Shown here: positions 8,018 through 16,915 of the stretch, piece by piece
How the letters are laid out: every line of letters begins with the position of its first letter
Numbering within the stretch: the first letter of the stretch is position 1
Assembly: GCF_900176395.1 (NCBI RefSeq)
Contig: NZ_FWXL01000007.1
Location: forward strand, 171,533 to 235,532
Direction of reading: 5' to 3'
Source: Novosphingobium sp. B1
GTDB lineage: Bacteria; Pseudomonadota; Alphaproteobacteria; Sphingomonadales; Sphingomonadaceae
DNA: 64,000 nt
Notes under the pieces: generated by a model
The model's database searches: none
What the model saw: the letters and a program-made list of their open reading frames with translations, nothing else
Told to the model about the DNA's origin: nothing
Program-made: the position numbers and the translations under genes

Positions 8018-9016
8018 TCAGACCGCCAGGACGATCTTGCCGATATGGCTGCCCTCTTCCATGCGGGCGTGCGCGGACGACGCTTCGGCCAGCGCGAAAG
8101 TCCTGTCCATGATCGGGCGCAGTTCTCCGGTGGCGACGAGCGGCCAGACCGTATCGCGGATTTCGGCGGCAAGCGCGGCCTTGAATGCCTTGGAGCGCGG
8201 ACGCAGCGTCGATCCCGTTAGCGTAAGGCGGCGGCGCATGACTTCGGCCATGTTGAGTTCCGCCTTGACGCCGCCCTGCACAGCGATGGTCACGTGGCGT
8301 CCGTCATCGGCAAGGCATTTCAGGTTGCGTGCCACATAATCGCCCGCGACCATGTCGAGCACCATGTCCACGCCGCGCCCTTCGGTGATGCGCTTGACCT
8401 CCTCGACGAAATCGCTGGCCTTGTAGTCGATCGCGTGCGCCGCACCGATCTGCAGCGCCTGGGCGCACTTTTCAGGCCCGCCCGCCGTGACGATCACGGT
8501 GATGCCGAACATCTTGCCAAGCAGCACTGCCATCGAGCCGATGCCGCTGGTGCCGCCGTGGACAAGGATGGTCTCTCCGGGCGCGGCCATGCCGCGTTCG
8601 AAGACGTTGTGCCAGACGGTGAACAGCGTTTCGGGAATGGCTGCAGCCTCGGCCATCGACAGGCCGGTGGGCACCTGCAGGCACTGCGCCGCCTCGGCAA
8701 TGCAGTACTGCGCATAACCACCACCTGCCACGAGCGCGCAGACCATGGTGCCGGTGAACGGCCAGGTCACGCCTTCGCCCATGGCGGCGACCTGCCCCGA
8801 CACTTCGAGCCCGGGCAGGGGCGAGGCATCGGCGGGCGGCGGATAGAAGCCCTGGCGCTGGACGACGTCGGGGCGATTGACCCCGGCGAAGGCGACCTTG
8901 ATCAGCACCTGACCCGGCCCGGGCTGCGGTACCGCGACCTGCTCGGGGCGCAGAACTTCGGATCCGCCGGGCGCGTCCCAACCGATAGCCGTCATCGTCT
9001 CTGGAATGGCGGTCAT
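8018..9016 (-). CDS. Zinc-independent NAD(P)H quinone oxidoreductase (PIG3/QOR-type MDR family)
   Basis: A medium-chain dehydrogenase/reductase of 332 residues that reduces quinones or other enone-type electrophiles with NAD(P)H. The N-terminal GroES-like domain contains 'FAGVNRPDVVQRQGFYPPP', typical of the PIG3 (TP53I3) subgroup. The nucleotide-binding domain has 'VHGGTSGIGSMAVLLGK' at about 145-160, and 'DGRHVTIAVQGG' and 'LTGSTLRPRS' lie further on. No catalytic-zinc cysteines are present. The start at 9016 is chosen; 9097 and 8995 are other in-frame starts. It is convergent with trcR and divergent from the small DUF1192 gene. Confidence 0.88.
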   Translation of the reverse strand: MTAIPETMTAIGWDAPGGSEVLRPEQVAVPQPGPGQVLIKVAFAGVNRPDVVQRQGFYPPPADASPLPGLEVSGQVAAMGEGVTWPFTGTMVCALVAGGGYAQYCIAEAAQCLQVPTGLSMAEAAAIPETLFTVWHNVFERGMAAPGETILVHGGTSGIGSMAVLLGKMFGITVIVTAGGPEKCAQALQIGAAHAIDYKASDFVEEVKRITEGRGVDMVLDMVAGDYVARNLKCLADDGRHVTIAVQGGVKAELNMAEVMRRRLTLTGSTLRPRSKAFKAALAAEIRDTVWPLVATGELRPIMDRTFALAEASSAHARMEEGSHIGKIVLAV

Positions 9017-9109
9017 CAAGCAGCCCCTGTTAACCTTGAATACCAATTCGCCGTGGGTAGCCACGCAAGGCGTTGACAGCAAGGCATTGCGGCGCACAAA
9101 GTGTCCTCA

Positions 9110-9328
9110 ATGGACCTTGATGAGCGCCCGCGCCCGAAAGGGGATCTGGCCAGCCAGCTGGCAACCGAGGTGCTCGACTCCTATTCGCACGACGAACTGA
9201 ACGAGCGCATTCGCCTGCTTGAACTGGAAATCGTGCGCACCGTCGCCCATCGCGACAAGGCCAGCGCCCATCGCGCCGCCGCAGAAGCGCTGTTTCGGAC
9301 GCCTCCCCCTACTGGCGAGGCAGGATGA
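9110..9328 (+). CDS. DUF1192 family small protein
   Basis: A 72-residue protein that matches the alphaproteobacterial DUF1192 pattern: an acidic start 'MDLDERPRPKGDLASQL', then a heptad-like helix 'SHDELNERIRLLELEIVRTVAHRDKASAHRAAAEALF' (shown to mark the coiled region). No function is known for the family. A GTG at 9101 would add three residues. It is divergent from the oxidoreductase and 168 bases upstream of clpA. A TTGACA hexamer at 9073-9078 might be a -35 element, but no convincing -10 was found. Confidence 0.78.
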   Translation: MDLDERPRPKGDLASQLATEVLDSYSHDELNERIRLLELEIVRTVAHRDKASAHRAAAEALFRTPPPTGEAG

Positions 9329-9496
9329 ATTCGGGCGCCCTTCCCTTTGCCGAAGGGCGTTACCATATCCGCCAGGATACGGGTGCCTTTCGGGCATCTG
9401 TTCTCACCCTCACACGTGGTTTAGCCCGGGTTAATAACGCGTGTGCACTCTCCATGTCGGAGAACCCACCGGCGCAAGCCAGAAAGTAGCCGCACG

Positions 9497-11872
9497 ATGC
9501 CAAGTTTCGCCCAGAGTCTCGAGAAAACGCTGCACACCGCGCTCGCCAATGCGTCCGAGCGCAGCCACGAGTACGCGACTCTCGAGCATCTCCTGCTGGC
9601 CCTGATCGATGATCCGGATGCGGCGCAGGTCATGCAGGCTTGCGGCGTGGACCTCGGCGATCTTGGCGACGTGGTGCGCCAGTACCTCGACCAGGAATAC
9701 CAGTCGCTCAAGACGCAGGAAAAGGCCGATCCGCAGCCCACCGCCGGGTTCCAGCGGGTGATCCAGCGCGCCATCCTGCACGTGCAGTCCTCGGGCAAGG
9801 ACACCGTCACCGGCGCCAATGTGCTGGTCGCGCTGTTCTCCGAGCGCGATTCCTACGCGGTCTATTTCCTGCAGCAGCAGGACATGAGCCGCCTCGATGC
9901 GGTCAGCTTCATCAGCCACGGCATCGGCAAGGGCGGGCGTCAGGTCGATGGCCGCACGCCCAAGGGTGCTGAAGAGGAAGCGCCCAAGCAGCAGGAAGAA
10001 AAGGCCGACGCCAAGGGCCAGAAGAAGGAAACCGCGCTCGACCAGTTCACCGTCAATCTCAACGAGAAGGCGCTGGGCGGCAAGGTCGATCCGCTGATCG
10101 GACGCGGGCCGGAAGTCGATCGCACGATCCAGATCCTGTGCCGCCGTTCGAAGAACAACCCGCTCTACGTGGGTGATCCGGGCGTGGGCAAGACGGCGAT
10201 TGCCGAGGGCCTCGCGCGCAAGATCGTCGAAGGCGAAGTGCCCGAAGTGCTGGCCGAAGCGGTGATCTATTCGCTCGACATGGGCAGCCTGCTGGCCGGC
10301 ACGCGCTATCGCGGCGATTTCGAGGAACGCCTCAAGCAGGTGGTCTCCGAGCTCGAGAAGATGCCGCACGCAGTGCTGTTCATCGACGAGATCCACACCG
10401 TGATCGGTGCCGGCGCGACCAGCGGCGGCGCGATGGATGCCTCGAATCTCTTGAAGCCTGCGCTGTCGGGCGGAACGATCCGCTGCATCGGCTCGACCAC
10501 CTACAAGGAGTTCCGCAACCACTTCGAAAAGGACCGCGCCCTGCTGCGCCGGTTCCAGAAGATCGACGTGAACGAGCCGACCATCGAGGATACCATCAAG
10601 ATCCTGCGTGGCCTGCGCACCGCGTTCGAGGAACACCACAAGGTCAAGTACACGCCCGATGCGATCAAGACCGCGGTCGAGCTTTCGGCGCGCTACATCA
10701 ATGACCGCAAGCTGCCCGACAAGGCGATCGACGTGATCGACGAGGTTGGCGCAATGCAGATGCTGGTGCCGCCGAACAAGCGCAAGAAGACCATCACCGC
10801 ACGCGAGATCGAGCAGGTCATCGCAACGATGGCGCGCATCCCGCCCAAGTCGGTCAGCTCGGACGACAAGAAGGTGCTCGAACATCTCGAGCGTGACCTC
10901 AAGCGCCTCGTGTTCGGTCAGGACAAGGCGATCGAGGTGCTGTCCTCGGCGATGAAGCTCAGCCGTGCAGGCCTGCGCGATCCGGACAAGCCGATCGGCT
11001 CGTTCCTGTTCTCTGGCCCCACCGGCGTCGGCAAGACCGAGGTTGCCCGCAGCCTTGCCCAGATCATGGGCATTCCGCTGCAGCGCTTCGACATGTCCGA
11101 ATACATGGAGCGCCATTCGGTCTCGCGCCTGATCGGTGCGCCTCCGGGCTATGTCGGCTTCGATCAGGGCGGTCTGCTGACCGATGCGATCGACCAGCAG
11201 CCGCATTGCGTCCTGCTGCTCGACGAGATCGAGAAGGCCCACCCCGACCTGTTCAACATCCTGCTGCAGGTGATGGACAACGGCCGCCTGACCGATCACC
11301 ACGGCAAGACCGTCGATTTCCGCAACGTGGTCCTTATCATGACCACCAACGCGGGTGCTTCGGACATGGCGCGCCAGGGTATCGGCTTTGGCGATGTCTC
11401 GAAGGCCGATGCGGGTGACGAGGCGGTGAAGAAGATGTTCACGCCCGAGTTCCGCAACCGGCTCGATGCCATCGTGCCGTTCGGCTACCTGCCGCCCGAA
11501 GTCGTCAGCCGCGTGGTCGACAAGTTCGTGCTGCAGCTCGAACTGCAGCTTGCCGAACAGAACGTCCACATCCAGTTCGATGCCGACGCGCGCAGCTGGC
11601 TGGCAAAGAAGGGCTACGACAAGCTCTATGGCGCCCGCCCGATGGCCCGCCTGATCCAGGAGAAGGTCAAGAAGCCGCTCGCCGAGGAGCTGCTGTTCGG
11701 CAAGCTCGCCAATGGCGGCGAGGTGCACGTCAGCCTCAAGCAGGAGGATGGCCAGGATGGCGCCCTCTCCTTCGAACTGACGCCGGCTGCGCCAAAGCTG
11801 GTCAAGAAGAAGGCCCGCAAGGGCAAGGCCGGAAGCGCCGCGCCCGAGACGAGCGCCGACGAAGCCGAATAA
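9497..11872 (+). CDS. clpA: ATP-dependent Clp protease ATP-binding subunit ClpA
   Basis: The unfoldase that feeds proteins, including N-degron substrates, into ClpP. At 791 residues it is close to the usual ~760, with a longer linker. The Clp N-domain spans about 1-140. A lysine/glutamate-rich insert (about 160-180, 'EEEAPKQQEEKADAKGQKKE') precedes AAA domain 1 (Walker A 'GDPGVGKTA' at about 225, Walker B 'LFIDEIHT'). AAA domain 2 has Walker A 'GPTGVGKTE' at about 507 and 'LLLDEIEKAHPD'. The ClpP-docking loop IGF is present in 'RQGIGFGDVSK'. The C-terminal tail is lysine/alanine rich. clpS, which often precedes clpA in alphaproteobacteria, is not next to it here. Confidence 0.96.
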   Translation: MPSFAQSLEKTLHTALANASERSHEYATLEHLLLALIDDPDAAQVMQACGVDLGDLGDVVRQYLDQEYQSLKTQEKADPQPTAGFQRVIQRAILHVQSSGKDTVTGANVLVALFSERDSYAVYFLQQQDMSRLDAVSFISHGIGKGGRQVDGRTPKGAEEEAPKQQEEKADAKGQKKETALDQFTVNLNEKALGGKVDPLIGRGPEVDRTIQILCRRSKNNPLYVGDPGVGKTAIAEGLARKIVEGEVPEVLAEAVIYSLDMGSLLAGTRYRGDFEERLKQVVSELEKMPHAVLFIDEIHTVIGAGATSGGAMDASNLLKPALSGGTIRCIGSTTYKEFRNHFEKDRALLRRFQKIDVNEPTIEDTIKILRGLRTAFEEHHKVKYTPDAIKTAVELSARYINDRKLPDKAIDVIDEVGAMQMLVPPNKRKKTITAREIEQVIATMARIPPKSVSSDDKKVLEHLERDLKRLVFGQDKAIEVLSSAMKLSRAGLRDPDKPIGSFLFSGPTGVGKTEVARSLAQIMGIPLQRFDMSEYMERHSVSRLIGAPPGYVGFDQGGLLTDAIDQQPHCVLLLDEIEKAHPDLFNILLQVMDNGRLTDHHGKTVDFRNVVLIMTTNAGASDMARQGIGFGDVSKADAGDEAVKKMFTPEFRNRLDAIVPFGYLPPEVVSRVVDKFVLQLELQLAEQNVHIQFDADARSWLAKKGYDKLYGARPMARLIQEKVKKPLAEELLFGKLANGGEVHVSLKQEDGQDGALSFELTPAAPKLVKKKARKGKAGSAAPETSADEAE

Positions 11873-11895
11873 GCCTCGAGCAACACGCAAAAGAG

Positions 11896-11926
11896 AAGGG
11901 CGGCATCGCGAGGTGCCGCCCTTTTT
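11896..11926 (+). terminator. Rho-independent terminator after clpA
   Basis: AAGGGCGGCA and TGCCGCCCTT form a perfect 10-bp stem with an 8-base loop, running into TTTTT. It lies 24 bases after the clpA stop. Confidence 0.9.
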
Positions 11927-11955
11927 GCTGCGCTTGGCCGCGCGATCCGCCGCGA

Positions 11956-12474
11956 TCAGGAAGCTGGCTTGATCGCCGCATCCCATTCGGCGCGGCTGAT
12001 CATGCCATCGCCATTGCTGTCAAACCGGGTGAAGCGGCCATTGTGATAGGCCATCCACTCGGAAAGGTTGATCTTTCCGTCCTTGTCGTTGTCGGCGATC
12101 TTGAGCAAGGCGTCGGGTGTCATCCCGTCGATCTGGACCAGCAGCCTGGCGCCTGCTGCAAGTTCCTCGGCGCTGAGATTGCCGTCGTGCTCCACGTCCA
12201 TCATCTCGAACAATTGCTGCGCTGCCTTGGCGTAGACCGCGCTCGAGATCTGTCCGTCCGCCTGGACCGCCAGCCGGTCGAAACTGCCAAGCGGGTTATC
12301 CGCGGGCGGCACGACCGCAGCCGGTACTTCCGACGGGGCGACGAAGGGTGCTGAAGCTTCCGGCACGACTTCGGGACCGGTATCCTTCTCGGTATCGCCG
12401 CAGCCGCTCAGCACTGCGAGGGGCAGGCCAAGAGCGAGGATGGGCAGGGCGAGGGCCTTGTGCGTGCGCCGCAT
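11956..12474 (-). CDS. EF-hand domain lipoprotein
   Basis: A predicted calcium-binding lipoprotein of 172 residues. The start MRRTHKALALPILALG gives a lipoprotein signal with lipobox 'LSGC', so cysteine ~26 would be lipidated. A proline/alanine-rich linker follows. Three EF-hand loops are visible in the C-terminal half: 'DVEHDGNLSAEE', 'DNDKDGKINLSE' and 'DSNGDGMISRAE', each with the spaced acidic residues needed for calcium. No enzymatic domain is seen. Similar EF-hand lipoproteins are frequent in sphingomonads, but their role is unknown. It is convergent with clpA. Confidence 0.85.
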   Translation of the reverse strand: MRRTHKALALPILALGLPLAVLSGCGDTEKDTGPEVVPEASAPFVAPSEVPAAVVPPADNPLGSFDRLAVQADGQISSAVYAKAAQQLFEMMDVEHDGNLSAEELAAGARLLVQIDGMTPDALLKIADNDKDGKINLSEWMAYHNGRFTRFDSNGDGMISRAEWDAAIKPAS

Positions 12475-12586
12475 GGCAGATCTCCGAAGCTGGGTTTTGC
12501 CGCGCTGCAAGCTAGCCGGGCAAGATGAATGCGTGCTGTCTGCCAACGGGCGCGGCGAGTAACGGGTTCCGGCGTTATCCAGAACC

Positions 12587-13633
12587 TTACCCGCCAGCCT
12601 CGACAAGGATCAGCGTCGCAAAGAGCATCAGCGCCGCAAACGAGAACATGCTGAGGAACCAGGTCCGCAGCCATGCCCCGAACCAGCTCAGCCCGTAGGT
12701 GCCGCGCAGCTGGAGCAACATATGGATCGGCGGCACCAGTGCCAGCAGGCCCAGCCCCGGCAGAGCGAAGCGTACGCCAATCATCACCACGATCCCCAGC
12801 AGCGTCATGAAGCACAGCGAATAGGTGACGAATACCGTGTGATCGTAGAGCCCGAAGCGGCGGCTGAACGGAAACAGCAGCCACAGGAAGGGTACCGAGA
12901 TCGGGATAAGCGCCCAGCTCAGCTTGTAGCTGTAGGTCTGCACCTTGTAGAGCGCGAGGCCGGGATTGGCCTTCCACTTGGCGATTGCCTCGTTGAGCGC
13001 GGGGATATCCGACCCGTTTTCGAAATCGCTGGTGTCGATGCCCGACACGGTGATGCCGCTGGACTTCACCTTCTCCAGCGTGGCGATGTTGTTGCGCGTT
13101 TCGGCGATGGCGGCATCGACTTTCGCGCGATCGGCAGCGGTTTCCGTCGGATCCTTCCGGTGCGCTTCCAGTTCGACGAGGTCCTTGCGCTCGCTTTGCA
13201 AGGCCGTCTCGAGCGAATTTGCCGTGGTCTTGCTGAAATCACCGCTCATCGAATTGATCGCGGTAAACAGCAGGAACATGCAGAACAGGAACAGCGCGAT
13301 GGGCGAGACATAGCTGGCGCGCCGGCCGTCGATGTATTCGCGGGTAAGCTTTCCCGGCTTCGTGATCAGCAGGGGCAGCGTGCGCCAGATCTTGCCCTCG
13401 AAGTGGAAGACGCCGTGCAGCAGGTCATGGAAGAAGGCACCCAGCGTCTTGTGGACATGCGCGGCCTGCCCGCAGGCATGGCAATGGCTGCCGACGAGCG
13501 CCGTACCGCAATTGAGGCATGCAGATTCGTGGGTATGACCACGGTCGCCGGCATACTCTCCTGCAGAGGGTTCCACCGTGCGCGCCGCAGCAAAGGCTTC
13601 CGCCATGCCGCCAAAGGTTTCCGTCCCGCTCAA
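12587..13633 (-). CDS. DUF3667 domain-containing membrane protein
   Basis: A 348-residue protein of unknown function. The N-terminus holds a small zinc-ribbon-like motif, 'CLNCGTALVGSHCHACGQ' (residues about 38-55), followed by the DUF3667 signature 'FHFEGKIWRTLPLLI' and 'TREYIDGRRASYVSP'. A transmembrane helix 'IALFLFCMFLLFTAI' comes next, then a ~110-residue charged periplasmic or cytoplasmic region and three to four further transmembrane helices near the C-terminus. The start used is TTG at 13633 with a GGGGGAG Shine-Dalgarno-like sequence before it; ATG at 13606 is the alternative. It is divergent from the second M23 gene. Confidence 0.82.
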   Translation of the reverse strand: MSGTETFGGMAEAFAAARTVEPSAGEYAGDRGHTHESACLNCGTALVGSHCHACGQAAHVHKTLGAFFHDLLHGVFHFEGKIWRTLPLLITKPGKLTREYIDGRRASYVSPIALFLFCMFLLFTAINSMSGDFSKTTANSLETALQSERKDLVELEAHRKDPTETAADRAKVDAAIAETRNNIATLEKVKSSGITVSGIDTSDFENGSDIPALNEAIAKWKANPGLALYKVQTYSYKLSWALIPISVPFLWLLFPFSRRFGLYDHTVFVTYSLCFMTLLGIVVMIGVRFALPGLGLLALVPPIHMLLQLRGTYGLSWFGAWLRTWFLSMFSFAALMLFATLILVEAGG

Positions 13634-13766
13634 CCCCTTGCTCCCCCTGTTCGCGCCCTGTCATAGCCTTGGCCGAACGATCCCGCCACACCCTTGAGAT
13701 GGCGCGATTTCACGTAAGATTAACCTTACAGGTGCACTGCCGGAGCCAAGAGGGTACAGGACGCAC

Positions 13767-15338
13767 GTGTTCACACCGCGGGATCAGATGATGGCGCTGG
13801 CAGGCGCGGGCGGCGGCGGCTTCGGCCAGCGCACCACGCCCCTGCCGCTGCGCGCCGCACACCATGGCCCCGCGTCCACCTCCGGACCACCGCGATTTGA
13901 CCGGATTGCTGAGGCGCGCAAGGCGCTTGCCAGCCATTGGTCCCGCATTGTCATTCCGGTCGAGCGCTGGTTTGCAAGAGCCGATCTGGCGCCCGACCTT
14001 GCCGAAGACATCGGCAGTGCGCGCTGGTTCCGCGGCTTTGCCACCATGCTCGGCCTTGGCGCTGCCGCTGTCCTGATGTGGCCAAGCTTCGCGCCGCTGC
14101 AAGCCGCGCCAATGACCGCCATCGACGATGCGGCGCGCGATGAATTTCGCGTCGGGGGCATCCGACCGCTCGCGCTTGGCGCAGACAGCGGTCGCCACAT
14201 GAATTCGACGGCAGCCGTCGTTCCGCTGGCCGCCGCGCCGGAACGCCAGACGATCGACCTGAGCGCCACCCTGGGCGCCGGTGACAGTTTCCCGCGGATG
14301 TTGCAGCGCGCCGGACTTGCCAGCACTGACATCGTCCGCGTGCTCGATCTCGTGGGCGGCCAGGTCAAGCCGGGGAGCATCCCCGAAGGCACGCGTTTTG
14401 CGATCCGGCTGGGTGCGCGCACAAGCCCGGCGCAGCCGCGCCCGCTTGAGCAACTGTCGTTCCGCCCACGCTTCGATCTGGCGCTCGACATCCGGCGCAG
14501 CGGCGGCGCGCTGGCGCTGGCCGCCAATGCCATTGCCGTCGATACGCGCCCGATGCGCATCCGTGGCATCGTTGGCGCCAGCCTCTATCGCTCGGCCCGC
14601 GCTGCCGGTGCGCCGGCCTCGGCCGTGCAGGACTACTTGCGCACCATCGATGAACACATGGCGTTCGAGGAAATCGCGCCGGGCGACGAATTCGACCTCG
14701 TTTTCGCCAATCGCCGCGCGGGCAGTGGCGAGCAGCAGGCAGGTGATCTGCTCTATGCTGGTGTCGTCCGTGCCGGAAAGCCGGTGCTGCAACTGCTGCG
14801 CTGGGGCAACGACGGCGGTTTCTATTCGCCGCAAAGCATGGCGGAAGGGTCGCAACAGACGACCGGCTTCCTCGGTGCGCCGGTCAACGGTCGCATCACC
14901 TCGAACTACGGCGCTCGCCGGCACCCGATCCTGGGCTATGTCCGCATGCACGCCGGCATCGATTTCGCCGCAAGCTGGGGCGCGCCGATCTATGCCGCGA
15001 CCGATGGCCGGGTGAGTTTTGCCGGCTGGCATGGCGGGCACGGCAACTATGTCCGGCTCGATCACGGCGGCGGGATCGGCACCGGCTATGGTCACATGAG
15101 CCGCATCGCCGTGGCACCTGGCATGACCGTGCGGCGGGGCCAGGTGATCGGCTACGTCGGCTCGACCGGCCTGTCCACCGGCCCGCACCTCCACTACGAG
15201 ATGTATCGCGGGGGGCAGACGGTAAACCCCATGTCGATGACGGCCATCGTCCAGCGCGCCACGGTCGACCCGGCGCAACTTGCCGCGTTCCGCAACAAGC
15301 TGGCACAGATCACCGCCATCCCGGCAAACGCGCGCTGA
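13767..15338 (+). CDS. M23 family metallopeptidase with OapA/LysM-like middle region
   Basis: A 523-residue predicted DD-endopeptidase for peptidoglycan remodelling. The GTG start at 13767 gives MFTPRDQMMALAG; ATG codons lie 21-24 bases further on. A single transmembrane helix at about residues 92-108 ('FATMLGLGAAAVLMW') anchors it. The region about 150-350 resembles the substrate-positioning domains found in MepM-like proteins. The LytM domain at about 370-480 has complete zinc ligands, 'RMHAGIDFA' and 'GPHLHYEMYR', and a well-kept 'GYGHMSRI'. Unlike the 5538-6752 gene it has no bactofilin neighbour; hemB follows 40 bases later. Confidence 0.92.
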   Translation: MFTPRDQMMALAGAGGGGFGQRTTPLPLRAAHHGPASTSGPPRFDRIAEARKALASHWSRIVIPVERWFARADLAPDLAEDIGSARWFRGFATMLGLGAAAVLMWPSFAPLQAAPMTAIDDAARDEFRVGGIRPLALGADSGRHMNSTAAVVPLAAAPERQTIDLSATLGAGDSFPRMLQRAGLASTDIVRVLDLVGGQVKPGSIPEGTRFAIRLGARTSPAQPRPLEQLSFRPRFDLALDIRRSGGALALAANAIAVDTRPMRIRGIVGASLYRSARAAGAPASAVQDYLRTIDEHMAFEEIAPGDEFDLVFANRRAGSGEQQAGDLLYAGVVRAGKPVLQLLRWGNDGGFYSPQSMAEGSQQTTGFLGAPVNGRITSNYGARRHPILGYVRMHAGIDFAASWGAPIYAATDGRVSFAGWHGGHGNYVRLDHGGGIGTGYGHMSRIAVAPGMTVRRGQVIGYVGSTGLSTGPHLHYEMYRGGQTVNPMSMTAIVQRATVDPAQLAAFRNKLAQITAIPANAR

Positions 15339-15378
15339 TCATTGCGGGCAAGGCTTCGGAAGGCTAGGCCTGCTGGCC

Positions 15379-16371
15379 ATGACCAGCTATCCGATGACTC
15401 GCCTGCGCCGCACCCGTGCCACCGCCTGGAGCCGCGCCATGCACCGTGAGGTGCTCGTCACGCCGGCCGACCTGATCTGGCCGCTGTTCGTGACCGAGGG
15501 TGACGGCGTGGAGGATCCGATCCTCTCGCTGCCTGGCGTATCGCGCTGGTCGGTCGATGGCATTGTCGCTCGGGCGAAGGAAGCCGTGGCGCTCGGCATC
15601 CCGTGTCTCGCGCTGTTTCCCAACACGCAGCCCGATCGCCGCAGCGAGGACGGCAAGGAAGCGCTCAACCCCGACAACCTGATGTGCCGCGCCATCCGCG
15701 CGATCAAGCAGGCCTGTGGCGACGATATAGGCGTGCTGACCGACGTTGCGCTCGATCCCTATACCAGCCACGGGCAGGACGGGCTGATCGACGATGCCGG
15801 CTATGTGCTCAACGACCAGACCGTCGAGGTGCTGGTTGGCCAGAGCCTGAACCAGGCCGCCGCCGGGGCCGACATCATCGCCCCGTCCGACATGATGGAT
15901 GGCCGCATCGGCGCGATCCGCGAGGCGCTCGAAGGTGAGGGCCACGTCAACATCCAGATCATGTCCTATGCCGCCAAGTACGCCTCGGCGTTCTATGGCC
16001 CGTTCCGCGATGCGGTGGGCTCGCGCGGGCTGCTCAAGGGCAACAAGAAGACCTACCAGATGGACCCGGGCAACGCCGAGGAAGCGCTGCGCGAGGTCGA
16101 GATGGATCTGGCCGAAGGCGCCGACAGCGTCATGGTCAAGCCCGGCCTGCCCTATCTCGACATCGCGGCCCGCGTAAAGGACACCTTCGGCGTGCCGGTC
16201 TTCGCCTACCAGGTCAGCGGCGAATACGCGATGATCGAGCACGCGGTAGCCGCAGGCGCTGCCGATCGCGATGCAATGGTGCTCGAGACCTTGCTGGCGT
16301 TCAAGCGCGCGGGCTGTTCGGGCGTGCTGACGTATCACGCGGCCCATGCGGCGCGCCTGATGGGCGCCTGA
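15379..16371 (+). CDS. hemB: Delta-aminolevulinic acid dehydratase (porphobilinogen synthase) HemB
   Basis: Joins two 5-aminolevulinate molecules to form porphobilinogen, the second common step of tetrapyrrole synthesis. The protein is 330 residues. The two active-site lysines are in 'MSYAAKYASAFYGPF' (about residue 200) and 'SVMVKPGLPYLD' (about 255). The metal-site region reads 'TDVALDPYTSHGQDG', with Ala and Asp where zinc enzymes have cysteines, so this is the magnesium-type enzyme known from rhizobia and Pseudomonas. The start is the ATG at 15379, 40 bases after the M23 gene. hemE and hemJ occur near the right end of this window. Confidence 0.96.
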   Translation: MTSYPMTRLRRTRATAWSRAMHREVLVTPADLIWPLFVTEGDGVEDPILSLPGVSRWSVDGIVARAKEAVALGIPCLALFPNTQPDRRSEDGKEALNPDNLMCRAIRAIKQACGDDIGVLTDVALDPYTSHGQDGLIDDAGYVLNDQTVEVLVGQSLNQAAAGADIIAPSDMMDGRIGAIREALEGEGHVNIQIMSYAAKYASAFYGPFRDAVGSRGLLKGNKKTYQMDPGNAEEALREVEMDLAEGADSVMVKPGLPYLDIAARVKDTFGVPVFAYQVSGEYAMIEHAVAAGAADRDAMVLETLLAFKRAGCSGVLTYHAAHAARLMGA

Positions 16372-16378
16372 TCGCCAC

Positions 16379-16915
16379 GTGACATTCCGCCTGGAAACGC
16401 AGCGCCTTGCCTTGCGCGAGTGGCGCGATGCCGACGCGGCTCCGTTTCATGCAATGTGCAACGACCCGCGCGTGATGGAATTCCTCGGCGCACCACTGAG
16501 CCACGAGGACGTTGCCGCAGCGCTGGAGCGTATGCGCGGTTTCCAGCGCGATCACGGACAATGCTTCTGGGCGCTGGAGCGGCTCGAGGATGACGCATTC
16601 CTTGGCTTCTGCGGGATCAAGCCCGGGCCTGAGGGCACACCGCTGCATGGCCATGCCGAGATCGGCTGGCGACTGGCGCACCACGGCTGGGGCCAGGGCT
16701 ATGCCCGGGAGGCGGCACAGGCCTGTCTCGACTGGGGTTTTGGCGAGTTCAAGCTTGCCGAAATTCGCGCGATGACGGTGGCTGGCAACGTGCGCTCGTG
16801 GGGCCTGATGGAACGGCTCGGCATGGAGCGGATGCCCGAGCTGGATTTCGAGCACCCGGCATTGGCCCCAGGCGATCCGCTGCGGCCCCACATCGTCTAT
16901 CGCAAGCTGGCATGA
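16379..16915 (+). CDS. GNAT family N-acetyltransferase (RimJ/RimL type)
   Basis: A 178-residue acetyltransferase of the RimJ/RimL-like branch. 'LETQRLALREWRDADAAPF' at the N-terminus, 'EIGWRLAHHGWGQGYAREAA' around the acetyl-CoA loop (about 100-120) and 'VRSWGLMERLGME' near the end are the standard family landmarks. The substrate cannot be read from sequence; members acetylate ribosomal proteins, amino acids or antibiotics. Translation starts at GTG 16379, only 7 bases after hemB, and the stop overlaps the start of the next gene (ATGA), so hemB, this gene and the carbonic anhydrase gene form one unit. Confidence 0.9.
   Translation: MTFRLETQRLALREWRDADAAPFHAMCNDPRVMEFLGAPLSHEDVAAALERMRGFQRDHGQCFWALERLEDDAFLGFCGIKPGPEGTPLHGHAEIGWRLAHHGWGQGYAREAAQACLDWGFGEFKLAEIRAMTVAGNVRSWGLMERLGMERMPELDFEHPALAPGDPLRPHIVYRKLA

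Noticed and set aside
9431..11986. Very long minus-strand open frame (about 850 codons) opposite clpA
   Set aside because: It arises from high-GC codon bias opposite clpA; the translation has no recognisable domain whereas clpA has complete motifs.
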